Below are positions 1-8,250 of a DNA stretch of 26,835 nt, one piece after another; position 1 is the stretch's first letter; every line of letters begins with the position of its first letter. Where the stretch lies: NCBI GenBank assembly GCA_050945915.1, contig JBMNTV010000021.1, positions 1-26,835 on the forward strand, given 5' to 3'. Under the pieces are notes generated by a model, which was not told the origin of the DNA, did no database searches, and saw nothing but the letters and a program-made list of their open reading frames with translations. This DNA is from CALNBC01 sp050945915 (lineage in GTDB: Bacteria; Bacillota; Clostridia; Christensenellales; CALWSW01). The position numbers and the translations under genes are program-made.

Positions 1-588
1 GGCCGCATCTATTACGTGACGGACAGGCGCAGCCAGTCCTTCTACATCGACCTGTTCAAGGAACAAGGGCAAAGCGCCATCATGATGGGCGGCCCTGTGG
101 ACGAGGTGTTTATCAACTTCCTTGAATTCACCCAGACGGGGCTGTCCTTCGCCCGCATCGACGCGGACATCGCCCAGTCCGTCAAAGGCCAGTACGAGGA
201 TATGCCCGAACTCGCCCCCCTGGAGGCGCTGATGCGCAAGGCCGCAGGGGACGAAAAGCTCATTGTGGCTGTGGAACCCCTCAAGAACCAGGATCTGCTT
301 TCCATGCTGGTGATGGACGAGCAGAGCAGAAGGTTCTACGACATGGCGATGCAGTACGGCAGCGGCATACCCGCCATCCCTCCCTCTGCCAAGCTGGTGC
401 TCAACGGCGCGAGCCCGGTGATCAAGGCTCTGGCGAAGGAGACGGACGAGGAAAAAGCCAATCTGGTCGCGGCCTATATTTACGATCTGGCCCTCATCGG
501 CTCCGGTCGCATGAACGAGGAACAGTCCAAGGGCTTCTTCCAGCGGGCCTCCAAGGTGCTTTCCCTGCTGGTGCAGACAGAGGCCTGA
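1..588 (+). CDS. htpG: Chaperone protein HtpG (Hsp90 family), C-terminal part
   Basis: The reading frame is open from the first base (G-R-I-Y-Y-V-T...) and runs to TGA at 586-588, giving 195 residues of the 3' end of a gene that starts outside the window. The sequence around YIDLFKEQG and VDEVFINFLE matches the end of the Hsp90 middle domain. The rest is the C-terminal dimerisation domain, with the IPAIPPSAKLVLN segment typical of bacterial HtpG. HtpG is a cytosolic ATP-dependent chaperone; its N-terminal ATPase domain is not in view. The start-like GTG at 16 is internal, not a real start. A terminator follows at 644-678, so this gene ends its transcript. Identification is by recognised family sequence. 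Confidence 0.93.
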   Translation, partial: GRIYYVTDRRSQSFYIDLFKEQGQSAIMMGGPVDEVFINFLEFTQTGLSFARIDADIAQSVKGQYEDMPELAPLEALMRKAAGDEKLIVAVEPLKNQDLLSMLVMDEQSRRFYDMAMQYGSGIPAIPPSAKLVLNGASPVIKALAKETDEEKANLVAAYIYDLALIGSGRMNEEQSKGFFQRASKVLSLLVQTEA

Positions 589-643
589 GGCAGGCTAAAT
601 TCCCGGCCGGATAGCATTCGGAATCCATGCCCGCTTAAGGCGC

Positions 644-678
644 GGCGGCGGAGGCTCCTTCGCCGCCTTTTGCATTTT
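644..678 (+). terminator. Intrinsic terminator after htpG
   Basis: GGCGGCG (644-650) pairs with CGCCGCC (661-667) around a 10-nt loop that can itself pair partly (GAGGCTCC). It is followed by TTTTGCATTTTT. It sits about 55 nt after the htpG stop, in the right orientation. Confidence 0.8.
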
Positions 679-734
679 TATTTCCCCATCGAAAACAAAA
701 AACGCCCTTTCGGGTAACATTCCCGCCCCTCTGC

Positions 735-763
735 TTGCTTTGTTCACCCGCAGGCATTAAAAT
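735..763 (+). promoter_or_regulatory. Sigma-A type promoter for the comF-like group
   Basis: TTGCTT at 735-740, a 17-nt spacer, and TAAAAT at 758-763. It lies 58 nt before the comF-like start codon. The -35 box is imperfect, but spacing and position fit. Confidence 0.55.
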
Positions 764-821
764 AAACATGAAAGAGCATGTCGTTTTCAACCGGTTTATT
801 CTATCGACGGAGGTCAATCAT

Positions 822-1451
822 ATGTCCATACTCTCCGGTTTTCGCACCAGAAGAATGAGTAAATGCGTTTTCTGCAGAAACCACGCCATCGGCCCCAGCG
901 GGATTTGCATTTCCTGCCTTGACCGGCTGCCCAAAACCCCGGACAACACCCGAACCATCGAGGGGGTCGACAGGCTCGTCTCCGCATTTGAATACAGGGA
1001 ACCCCTGCGCACCCTGATCCACGCCTTCAAGGACGACAAGCACAAGAGCGCCGCCCGCTTCCTTGCCCGGGCGATGGCAAGGCTGGACGATTTCCCCGTG
1101 GACTGTGTGCTGGTGGGCGTGCCGCTGCATGAGCAGCGCCTGAAGGAGCGGGGTTTTTGCCAGACGGATGAGCTTTGCGCCGAATTGAGCAAACTCACCG
1201 GCCGGCAGTGGATCAAAACCGCCCTGGAGCGCAACCGCTATACCCCGCCCCAGACCCGTCTGACCTTCCACGAACGGCTGCACAATCTGGACGACGCCTT
1301 CTTTGCCCACGGCGTCAAGGGGCTGCACATCATTTTGGTGGACGACGTGGTCTCCACCGGGGCAACGCTTCGGGAATGCGCCCTCACCCTGAAGGCCGCG
1401 GGCGCCGCCCAGGTTTACGCCCTGACGGCCTGCTCGGCAGTCAAAGAATGA
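822..1451 (+). CDS. ComF-family phosphoribosyltransferase-like protein
   Basis: 209 residues. Cys15, Cys18, Cys29 and Cys32 form a CxxC...CxxC zinc-binding knuckle at the N-terminus. A phosphoribosyltransferase domain follows, with the PRPP-loop motif IILVDDVVSTGATL at about 169-182. This is the layout of ComF/GntX proteins; ComFC acts in DNA uptake in competent bacteria, but many family members have no shown role, so the function here is inferred only at family level. The frame is open further upstream (from 735). ATG 822 was chosen because GGAGG lies at 809-813 with 8-nt spacing, and the upstream residues overlap the promoter. The stop overlaps the next start (ATGA), so the two genes are translationally coupled. 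Confidence 0.85.
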   Translation: MSILSGFRTRRMSKCVFCRNHAIGPSGICISCLDRLPKTPDNTRTIEGVDRLVSAFEYREPLRTLIHAFKDDKHKSAARFLARAMARLDDFPVDCVLVGVPLHEQRLKERGFCQTDELCAELSKLTGRQWIKTALERNRYTPPQTRLTFHERLHNLDDAFFAHGVKGLHIILVDDVVSTGATLRECALTLKAAGAAQVYALTACSAVKE

Positions 1452-2206
1452 GCGGTTTTCCCCTTTCTGCCTATGTGCAGCTTTGCATTTCGCTGCCCGC
1501 CCGGGTATCATCCGTCACTTGGCGCAGGTGGGGCCTGTTGTATCGCAACTCCTTCAATCCCACCTGTTATGACGCCAACCATGCCGTCATCCTGGACCTT
1601 TCCTGTGATCCCTCCGAAACCCTTTCGGAAATCGAGAGCCACTATGCCCGAAGAAGGATCACCCCGCGGATTTACTCCGGGTTTGTTTCGGGGGAGGAGG
1701 AACGGCTCCTCCCCTTTCTTCGCGAGAATGGCTGGATGATCGAGCATTTTAAGGCGGACTTGTTTCTGCAGGATCGCCCCTGCCCTCCGCTCCCTGCAAA
1801 CTTCGCCTTCGAACGGCCGAAGGACCTGACATCCGAAGTCGCCGCCCTGCTGCTGACCGACGGGGGAGAATGGTCGCTGGGGAAGGCGGAATACTACCTT
1901 TGCCACCCGGAATGCGCCGCCTATGCCACCCGGGACAAGGACGGAACCCTGGCATCTTTTTTGTATATCCTGCGGGACAGCAATTGCGCCGTAATCCAGG
2001 GGGTGGTCACGCTTCCGGAGTACAGACGGCGGGGGCTTTGCACCGGCCTTCTTCGCGCGGCCATTGCGGACTTTCGAAAAAGCTGGCCAAACATGCCGCT
2101 GTTTCTGGAGGCGGAGGACGAAAACGCCATCCGCATTTATGAAAGGGCGGGATTTACCCGCATCCATGCACCCCGGGAGTGGATCGCTTCAAAGCCCCTT
2201 CCCTGA
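1448..2206 (+). CDS. GNAT-family N-acetyltransferase
   Basis: 252 residues. The start ATG 1448 overlaps the preceding stop as ATGA; the longer open frame upstream is a shadow of the comF-like gene. The C-terminal 100 residues carry GNAT acetyl-CoA binding motif A (VVTLPEYRRRGLCTGLL, about 186-202), where RRRGLCTG fits the R/QxxGxG/A pyrophosphate loop, followed by the NAIRIYERAGF motif B typical of RimI-like enzymes. The N-terminal 120 residues are not a recognised domain and may set substrate specificity. The substrate cannot be told from sequence. Coupling to the comF-like gene suggests co-expression only. Confidence 0.82.
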   Translation: MSGFPLSAYVQLCISLPARVSSVTWRRWGLLYRNSFNPTCYDANHAVILDLSCDPSETLSEIESHYARRRITPRIYSGFVSGEEERLLPFLRENGWMIEHFKADLFLQDRPCPPLPANFAFERPKDLTSEVAALLLTDGGEWSLGKAEYYLCHPECAAYATRDKDGTLASFLYILRDSNCAVIQGVVTLPEYRRRGLCTGLLRAAIADFRKSWPNMPLFLEAEDENAIRIYERAGFTRIHAPREWIASKPLP

Positions 2207-2272
2207 AGGCCCCAAGCGGCAACGGGGCATCATAACTAAGACGAGAAAGACGAAAAAACACTTGGAGGCTTT

Positions 2273-4183
2273 ATGAAGGACGGTTTTTTGAGGGTCGCCT
2301 GCGCTACGCCCAACATCCGCGTCGCAGACTGCGCTTATAACGCGAAAAGCATCTGTGAACTGGCCAGACAAGGGGCCGAAACGGGGGCTTCTTTGATCGT
2401 GTTTCCAGAGCTTTGCGTCACGGGATACACTTGCGGGGATCTGTTCCTTCAAAAGACGCTTCAGCAGGGGGCAGAGGATGCCCTTTTCACCATCCTTCAG
2501 GAAACGGCGGGGCTGGACTGCGTCCTCGTCGTGGGCCTGCCCGTCCCCGCGGGGGGAAAGCTGTTCAACGCCGCCGCAATACTCCTGCGCGGCAACATCT
2601 TGGGCCTTGTTCCCAAGACCTTCATTCCCAATTATTCGGAATTTTACGAGCTGCGCCACTTTGCCCCGGCGGAAGGCCGCTTTGAACTGACTTTCTGCGG
2701 CCAAAAAACCGTGCTTTCGCCGCAGCTCTTGTTTTCCTGCGTCAATCTGCCCGGCTTTGCGTTGGGCGTCGAAATCTGCGAAGACCTTTGGGTCGCAGAG
2801 CCCCCTTCCGGAAAACTCGCCGCCGCAAATGCGACGGTGATCGCCAACCTCTCCGCCTCCGCCGAGGCGGTGGGCAAGGGGGATTACCGGCGTTCCCTCG
2901 TCACCAGTCAGTCCGCCCGGCTGTGCGCCGCGTATCTTTACGCGGACGCCGGACAGGGCGAATCCAGCACCGACCTCGTCTTTTCCGGTCACAATCTGAT
3001 CGCGGAAAACGGCACGTTGCTCGCTGAATCCGAACGCTTCACCACCGGGCTTACATTCGCGGACATCGACCTTTTGAAACTTTCCCAGGAGCGGCTGCGG
3101 ATGAACACCTTCCGCCATTTGGCCGGAATGGAGACCATTCCCTTTGAACTGCCCCTAAAGCCCCTGGAATTGGACCGGCACATTCCCCCCCTGCCCTTTG
3201 TTCCGAAAGCGGGGCCGGAGCGGGACGCCCGCTGTGCGGAGATCCTCGCCCTTCAGTCGGAAGGGCTTTGCCAAAGGTTGCGCCACATCAAAGGCACTCG
3301 CACGGTGCTCGGCCTTTCCGGCGGGCTGGATTCCACCCTTGCCTTGATCGTCGCCGTCCGCGCCTTTGACCGCCTTGGTCTGAACCGCACAGGCATCCAA
3401 GCGATCAGCATGCCCGGTTTCGGCACCACCGGCAGGACGAAAAAGAATGCCGCGGAGCTTGCCCGGGCCTATGGTGCCACTTTCCAGGAAATCCCCATCG
3501 GAGACACGGTGCTCTCCCATTTCAGGGATATCGGCCATGACCCGAATGACACCTCGGTCACCTACGAGAACGCCCAGGCCAGAGAGCGCACCCAGGTGCT
3601 GATGGACGTTGCCAACAAGATCGGCGGCATCGTCATCGGAACCGGGGACCTTTCGGAACTCGCCCTGGGTTGGGCCACCTATAACGGCGACCACATGTCC
3701 ATGTACGGCGTGAATGCATCCGTACCAAAGACCCTCGTGCGGCATCTGGTGGCGTACGAGGCGTCGATTTCCCCCGGGCCTTTATCCGCCGTGCTGAAGG
3801 ACGTCCTCGCCACCCCCGTCAGCCCCGAACTTTTGCCCCCGGCAGGCGAAACCATCTCCCAGCGGACGGAGGATCTCGTGGGTCCCTATGAGCTGCACGA
3901 CTTTTTCCTGTATTACGCCGTTCGCTGGGGTTTTCCGCCCAAACGCATCTTCCGCCTTGCCCTTTGCGCTTTTTCCGGTGCTTATGACCCCAAAACCATC
4001 AAAAAATGGCTGGTGGTCTTTTATCGCCGCTTCTTTGCCCAACAGTTCAAGCGCTCCTGCTTGCCGGACGGGCCAAAGGTCGGCTCCGTTTCCCTTTCCC
4101 CCCGGGGGGACTGGCGCATGCCCAGCGACGCTGCCGCCAGGCTGTGGCTGGAAGAAGCCGAAGCGCTGTCAAGCTGCGATTGA
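2273..4183 (+). CDS. nadE: Glutamine-dependent NAD(+) synthetase
   Basis: 636 residues, the normal length for the two-domain enzyme that converts deamido-NAD, ATP and glutamine to NAD. The N-terminal nitrilase-type glutaminase domain (about 1-300) shows the E-K-C triad: Glu46 in VFPELCVTGY, Lys115 in VPKTFIPNYSEF and Cys169 in GVEICEDLW. The C-terminal synthetase domain has the PP-loop SGGLDST at 349-355. The start ATG 2273 has TTGGAGG upstream with a short spacer. It follows the GNAT gene by 66 nt, which contain a small GCCCC/GGGGC hairpin (2209-2228) without a T-run, so readthrough from the comF-like group is likely. A strong terminator follows. All key residues are present and no defect is visible. 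Confidence 0.96.
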   Translation: MKDGFLRVACATPNIRVADCAYNAKSICELARQGAETGASLIVFPELCVTGYTCGDLFLQKTLQQGAEDALFTILQETAGLDCVLVVGLPVPAGGKLFNAAAILLRGNILGLVPKTFIPNYSEFYELRHFAPAEGRFELTFCGQKTVLSPQLLFSCVNLPGFALGVEICEDLWVAEPPSGKLAAANATVIANLSASAEAVGKGDYRRSLVTSQSARLCAAYLYADAGQGESSTDLVFSGHNLIAENGTLLAESERFTTGLTFADIDLLKLSQERLRMNTFRHLAGMETIPFELPLKPLELDRHIPPLPFVPKAGPERDARCAEILALQSEGLCQRLRHIKGTRTVLGLSGGLDSTLALIVAVRAFDRLGLNRTGIQAISMPGFGTTGRTKKNAAELARAYGATFQEIPIGDTVLSHFRDIGHDPNDTSVTYENAQARERTQVLMDVANKIGGIVIGTGDLSELALGWATYNGDHMSMYGVNASVPKTLVRHLVAYEASISPGPLSAVLKDVLATPVSPELLPPAGETISQRTEDLVGPYELHDFFLYYAVRWGFPPKRIFRLALCAFSGAYDPKTIKKWLVVFYRRFFAQQFKRSCLPDGPKVGSVSLSPRGDWRMPSDAAARLWLEEAEALSSCD

Positions 4184-4195
4184 TTCTTTCCAAAC

Positions 4196-4235
4196 AAAAA
4201 GACATCCCGTCGTTTTCGCGCGGGATGTCTTTTTT
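4196..4235 (+). terminator. Intrinsic terminator after nadE
   Basis: GACATCCCG (4201-4209) pairs with CGGGATGTC (4221-4229), extended by AAAAA/TTTTT pairs and followed by a T-run. It lies 13 nt after the nadE stop codon. Confidence 0.92.
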
Positions 4236-4262
4236 ATCTGAAAACCAGCTTACATGAATGCA

Positions 4263-4292
4263 AAACGGGCTTTCCCTCTCGGAAGCCCGTTT
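4263..4292 (-). terminator. Intrinsic terminator of the DUF1015-aspartokinase-regulator operon
   Basis: The arms AAACGGGCTT (4263-4272) and AAGCCCGTTT (4283-4292) form a stem, extended by CC/GG with a bulged T. Read on the minus strand it ends in TTTTG, directly after the regulator stop codon at 4299. It faces the nadE terminator, so the two convergent units are cleanly separated. Confidence 0.8.
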
Positions 4293-4298
4293 GATGCT

Positions 4299-5270
4299 TT
4301 ATGCCTTCATCTTCGCCAGCGCGTCCAGCATTTCGGTGGCGGTCAGATGGTCGGTAATCAGCGTTTTTAAGTATCCGTTCTTTGCGGCGTAAATGATGGG
4401 CTCGGCCTTGTCCAGCCCACCGGCGATGCAGATGACGTTTTTGATATCCTTCAGCCTGTTCAGCGGAAAGGCAACGATCTCCACATCCCGGCCCATCCAG
4501 CAGGTGTCGCCGTTGGAAAAATACAGCTGGGAGAGCATCTCGCCGCGCTCGCGCTGATCGTCCTCTCCCTCTGCGCCGAAGTGGGCCAGCTCGCTATGAT
4601 AGGGGTTCTTGCCCTTCAGCGGCGCGCCCAGGCCCAACACGGCGGCGTCCATGCAGGTCCAGTAGTATTCCAGTTGCCGGATGTTCAAAATTTCCGATTC
4701 GGTGCGGTGCTCGTCCGGCCGCTTGACACCGGAAATATTCAGATAATAGGTTTGGGCGCCGAAACGCTCGCCGTAGCGGCTGACGATGGTGGATGTCTGC
4801 AAAAAACGGTTGCGCACAGAATAGTTGGATACCAGCGGGATGAACAGCCTGCTGTCGTCCGGCTCCACAAAAGGCATATAGCCCACGGTGGAATAAACCG
4901 TCCTGCCCCATCCCAGGCCGATCACCTTGCAGCCTTTGAGCAGCTCGGTCATATGGGTGGCCGCGATGCTGGCCAGATCCTGCACCACCGTTTCGTCCGT
5001 GGATTCGTTGCATTCGTTCACGGAAGCGGGAACGACAATCACCCGCGCAAGGCCCAGCGCCTCTTTAATGCTGGATTCCAGCTTGTCAATCAGGGGCGAA
5101 ACCGGCATTCTGATGTCTATCGCCACCATTCCGCTTGCCCTGGCCTTATCCAGCATCCTGGAAACAGTGGAACGGGAAATCTGCTCGATCTGGGCAATTT
5201 CGCTCTGAGAGAGGTTGTCCACATAATAATATCTTGCGATGCGGTACGCCAGCGCGCTGTCGTTCTTCAT
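4299..5270 (-). CDS. SorC-family sugar-binding transcriptional regulator
   Basis: 323 residues from ATG 5270. The N-terminal helix-turn-helix (about 19-45, LSQSEIAQIEQISRSTVSRML) is followed by a SorC/DeoR-type effector-binding domain with IGLGWGRTVYSTV and AVLGLGAPLKGKNP, and the IAGGLDKAEPIIYAAKNGYLKTLITD segment seen in SorC regulators of sugar and polyol operons. These proteins bind a phosphorylated sugar and leave DNA when induced. Start choice is uncertain: the frame is open to TTG 5318, overlapping the aspartokinase stop; TTG 5276 has GGAGGG 11 nt upstream; ATG 5270 is in the same stretch. It is the last gene of the DUF1015-aspartokinase operon, an unusual place for a sugar regulator. 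It may control the catabolic locus at 11-25 kb (inference). Confidence 0.85.
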   Translation of the reverse strand: MKNDSALAYRIARYYYVDNLSQSEIAQIEQISRSTVSRMLDKARASGMVAIDIRMPVSPLIDKLESSIKEALGLARVIVVPASVNECNESTDETVVQDLASIAATHMTELLKGCKVIGLGWGRTVYSTVGYMPFVEPDDSRLFIPLVSNYSVRNRFLQTSTIVSRYGERFGAQTYYLNISGVKRPDEHRTESEILNIRQLEYYWTCMDAAVLGLGAPLKGKNPYHSELAHFGAEGEDDQRERGEMLSQLYFSNGDTCWMGRDVEIVAFPLNRLKDIKNVICIAGGLDKAEPIIYAAKNGYLKTLITDHLTATEMLDALAKMKA

Positions 5271-5314
5271 ACTCAAAGCGTTCGATTCCCTCCATTGCCC
5301 TTGTGTCTGTTCTA

Positions 5315-6628
5315 TCAACCGCGGAATGCGGAATAAATGGCATTGACCGCGGCTTCAAATTCTTCGCTCTCGATCCCGATGATGATGTTGATCTCGCTGG
5401 AGCCCTGGTCGATCATGCGCACGTTGACGCCGTGGTCCGCCAGCGCGGTGAACACCTTCGCGGAAGTGCCCACCCGATTGATCATACCCCGGCCCACCAC
5501 GGCGATGAGGGCCATGTCGTCATGAATCTCGACGGAATCGGGATCGCAGGCGGCGATGATGTCGTCGATCACCTCTCTGCGCCGGCCTTCCAGGTCCTTC
5601 TGGGAAATGATGACGGAAAGGGTGTCGATCCCCGTGGGCATATGCTCGATGGAGATTCCGTGGGCCACCAAGGCGGAAAGTACGCGATAGGCAAAGCCCA
5701 CCTCGACGTTCATCTTGTCCTTCTCGATGTTGATGACCGCAAAGCCCTTCCTGCCGGCGATGCCGGTGATGGCACAATCGCTGTAATCCTCCGCTTCGGG
5801 GACGATCATGGTGCCCATCTCCTCCGGCGCGTTGGTGTTGCGCACGTTGATCGGGATGCAGGCCTGGCGCACGGGAAAAATGCTCTCCTCGTGCAGCACG
5901 GTGGCGCCCATATAGGCAAGCTCCCTGAGCTCCCCGTAGGTGACAACGCGGATCGGATCGGGGTTTTTGACGATCCTCGGGTCCGCCATCAAAAATCCGG
6001 AAACATCCGTCCAGTTTTCATAAACGTCCGCATACACGCTGCGGGCGACGATCGCCCCGGAAATGTCCGATCCCCCTCGGGAGAAGGTCTTGATCTCGCC
6101 ATTGGGCGTCGAGCCGTAAAAACCCGGGATGACGGCGTTTTTCTTGTCTTTCAGGGCTTCGCCGCAAATCTCGTTGGTTTCCTCCGCAAGGAAGACGCCG
6201 TTTTCGTCAAACCGGATCAGGTCCTTGGCGTCCACGAATTCGTAGCCGAGGTATGCCGAAAGCAGGATGCCGTTTAAGTATTCGCCCCGGCTGGCAGCAT
6301 AATCCGCGGTGGCGCCGTTCGCGATGTCCTTCCTGATCTTTTCCAGGTGATCCGAAATCCCGGTCTTAAGGCCAAGGCCGGACTCGATTTCGATAAAGCG
6401 CTCGGCAATGCGCGCAAACACGCCGTCAAACGACTCCCCTTTTTGGGCAAGGCTCTGGCAGGTGTAAAGCATGTCGGTCACTTTATCGTCACCGTCGTAA
6501 CGCTTTCCGGGAGCGGAAGGCACGACGAACCGGCGGTCGGGGTCGGCCAGAATGATCTCTTTGACCTTTTTGAACTGTTGGGCGTCTGCCAGCGAGCTTC
6601 CGCCGAATTTGACGACTTTGATAGACAT
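5315..6628 (-). CDS. Aspartate kinase
   Basis: 437 residues. It catalyses aspartate + ATP to 4-phosphoaspartate, the entry step to lysine, threonine, methionine and diaminopimelate. The nucleotide-binding KFGGSS motif is at 7-12, FSRGGSDISGA marks the substrate/kinase region, and the C-terminal part from about residue 300 carries two ACT regulatory domains (e.g. FAVINIEKDKMN and IAVVGRGMINRVG). ATG 6628 has GGAGG a few bases upstream; codons before it overlap the DUF1015 gene and do not fit the family. It lies 16 nt after DUF1015, and its stop overlaps the possible TTG start of the regulator. Which end product inhibits it cannot be told; no lysine riboswitch was recognised in the operon leader. 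Confidence 0.94.
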   Translation of the reverse strand: MSIKVVKFGGSSLADAQQFKKVKEIILADPDRRFVVPSAPGKRYDGDDKVTDMLYTCQSLAQKGESFDGVFARIAERFIEIESGLGLKTGISDHLEKIRKDIANGATADYAASRGEYLNGILLSAYLGYEFVDAKDLIRFDENGVFLAEETNEICGEALKDKKNAVIPGFYGSTPNGEIKTFSRGGSDISGAIVARSVYADVYENWTDVSGFLMADPRIVKNPDPIRVVTYGELRELAYMGATVLHEESIFPVRQACIPINVRNTNAPEEMGTMIVPEAEDYSDCAITGIAGRKGFAVINIEKDKMNVEVGFAYRVLSALVAHGISIEHMPTGIDTLSVIISQKDLEGRRREVIDDIIAACDPDSVEIHDDMALIAVVGRGMINRVGTSAKVFTALADHGVNVRMIDQGSSEINIIIGIESEEFEAAVNAIYSAFRG

Positions 6629-6644
6629 AAAATCCTCCGAAAAC

Positions 6645-7940
6645 TTATCGAAGCGAGCGCGCTTCGAGATAGTACCGCTTTTCTTGGGCCTCTCCCATCG
6701 AGAAGGTCTTCTTGGGCAATGCACCCTCTAAAATGACCGTCGCAAAGAGATCCGCCTTTTCCATCGCAGGGAACAAGAATCCCAAAGCCCCATCCCGCGA
6801 GGCGAGTTTTTCCAGCGTTTCGTCACCGTGGATGTAATCCAGCTTGGCGCCCGTCCGTTTGACGTAAACCTCCAAGGCGTTCTGCAGGGTGGCCACGGCC
6901 AGGCGGCTGACCGGTGCGGGAACGGTGATCGCCCCTTGTTCCTCCTTTGAAACATAGGGCAGCACATGGGCGAATTCCGGCCCCTTTGCTCCCGCCGGAC
7001 CGATGGAAACATCTCCGTTTTGCTCCGCCAGAATATAGGCGATCTCGTTGATGGCGCCGGGGTTGACGCCGGTCAGCAGGCGGTGGATGGGCTCAAAAAG
7101 AATCCCGTCGTCATGGACGTTCACAAGCTCGCACAGGGCAAACCTTAAGGGGTGGTCCTGCCTTTCTTCCTCCGTCAGCGACGGCTTGACCTCTTCCCAG
7201 ACGGCTTTTGCCGCAGCCAGGGAATGGTTCCCATCTCCCATGGCATACAGCAGGAGCGGCTTTCCAAAGCGGCCGGACTGCTCCTTTGCCAGGGCGGAAA
7301 GGGCGAGCCGCGCCCCTTCGAGGTCTTCTTCGGAAAGGAACTCGCCGGTGATCCTGCCGCCGTGTTCCATCAGCTCAAAATCATATTCCAGGGTCTTGGC
7401 ACGGCCCGCAAGGGGTTCGATAACGGTCTTTTTCGGATCGTCTATCAACATTAATATGTGCGGCAGCTCGATGAGTGCCCGCCTTCTTAGCGATAGACGC
7501 GCCTGCACCCTTTCTTCCACCGTGCCTTCGGTTGCGCGGATCAGGGATGCGCTCCCCTGTTTGTAATCGTACCGATCCAAGTCGAAGGCGAGCACCAGTC
7601 CGGTCCTCACCCCGCAAGGCAGATAGCGGCGAACGAGAATCGCCCCCTTGGGCAGGGTTCTGAAAACGCCACCCTTCAAATAGGCTTCCATCGCGCGGAT
7701 GATGCCCGCTTCGCGGTCGGCATTTTCCTTTGAATCCTCCGAAAGCAGGGCTTCGGGCAGGATCAGCCGCAGGGTCGACGGGGCATCGCCCACGCGTTCG
7801 TCCACCCTTTTCCAGTACTCCGGTTCAGAGGTATACTGGTCGCAGGCGACCACCGCCCACTTGGTCATATCCGCACTGGTCTTCGGTAACAGCATCCGGG
7901 GCAGCTCGATGCCAAGCTCCCTCCAGGTCAAATCAGTCAT
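6645..7940 (-). CDS. DUF1015 family protein
   Basis: 431 residues, the usual DUF1015 length. Family hallmarks are the segment around RATEGTVEERVQAR (135-148) and the GDGNHS motif (235-240), equivalent to the conserved DGHHR-like motif of the family. The biochemical role is not established to my knowledge; in clostridia the family is often found next to serine biosynthesis genes, whereas here it leads an operon with aspartokinase and a SorC regulator. ATG 7940 was chosen over TTG 7943 because GGAG lies 7 nt upstream on the minus strand. It follows a roughly 200-nt leader from a strong promoter. No signal peptide or membrane segment is visible. Confidence 0.85.
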   Translation of the reverse strand: MTDLTWRELGIELPRMLLPKTSADMTKWAVVACDQYTSEPEYWKRVDERVGDAPSTLRLILPEALLSEDSKENADREAGIIRAMEAYLKGGVFRTLPKGAILVRRYLPCGVRTGLVLAFDLDRYDYKQGSASLIRATEGTVEERVQARLSLRRRALIELPHILMLIDDPKKTVIEPLAGRAKTLEYDFELMEHGGRITGEFLSEEDLEGARLALSALAKEQSGRFGKPLLLYAMGDGNHSLAAAKAVWEEVKPSLTEEERQDHPLRFALCELVNVHDDGILFEPIHRLLTGVNPGAINEIAYILAEQNGDVSIGPAGAKGPEFAHVLPYVSKEEQGAITVPAPVSRLAVATLQNALEVYVKRTGAKLDYIHGDETLEKLASRDGALGFLFPAMEKADLFATVILEGALPKKTFSMGEAQEKRYYLEARSLR

Positions 7941-8138
7941 CAATACGCTCCATTCAGGGTGATATTAAAGGCCGGCAACTTGGTGCCGCTTGGGCCCTTT
8001 GGCGACCGCAAAAAGCAGGCTGCGCACCCGGCCAAACAAACGGGATCCGTACAGCCAAGGGGATGAAATCCCCGTTCTTTCGGCATTTTCCCGGCACTTG
8101 CGCATTGCCGGGCGAGCACATCCCACCATAGCTCGAAC
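7941..8138 (-). promoter_or_regulatory. Structured 5' leader of the DUF1015 operon (unassigned, possible cis-regulatory RNA)
   Basis: About 200 nt lie between the predicted transcription start and the DUF1015 start. On the minus strand a three-way junction can be drawn by hand: P1 pairs 8120-8124 with 8042-8046 (GGGAT/ATCCC, extendable by wobbles); P2 pairs 8106-8112 with 8090-8096 (CCCGGCA/TGCCGGG); P3 pairs 8080-8084 and 8068-8073 with 8054-8064, with a 6-nt asymmetric bulge. An alternative partner for the P2 5' strand, GGCCGGG, lies at 8027-8033. I could not match it to a known riboswitch (lysine, T-box, SAM, TPP, glycine, c-di-GMP were considered). The folding is manual and unscored. Confidence 0.4.
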
Positions 8139-8144
8139 ATTACG

Positions 8145-8173
8145 ATTATACACTCACCATTCATCAGGGTCAA
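8145..8173 (-). promoter_or_regulatory. Promoter of the DUF1015-aspartokinase-regulator operon
   Basis: On the minus strand: TTGACC (8173-8168), an exact 17-nt spacer, then TATAAT (8150-8145). This is a near-consensus sigma-A promoter, with predicted start near 8138. It is divergent from the leuS promoter, the -35 boxes being 42 bp apart. Confidence 0.88.
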
Positions 8174-8215
8174 TGAGATTGAATATCCAGCAAAATTTTT
8201 CATCATTTGATTCTC

Positions 8216-8244
8216 TTGACAATTTGCACCGAATGGTTTACACT
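8216..8244 (+). promoter_or_regulatory. Promoter of leuS
   Basis: TTGACA (8216-8221), 17-nt spacer, TACACT (8239-8244). The start would be near 8251, just before the T-box stem I. Confidence 0.88.
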
Positions 8245-8250
8245 CATTTT

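Noticed and set aside
7941..8138. Lysine riboswitch in front of the aspartokinase operon
   Set aside because: The conserved lysine-riboswitch core sequences were not found, and the helices seen form a three-way rather than a five-way layout.
8158..8168. A CTGATGA string near the DUF1015 leader and a GAAA further on, recalling a hammerhead ribozyme core
   Set aside because: CTGATGA falls in the promoter spacer, upstream of the transcription start, and the needed stem II is not formed between the two motifs.
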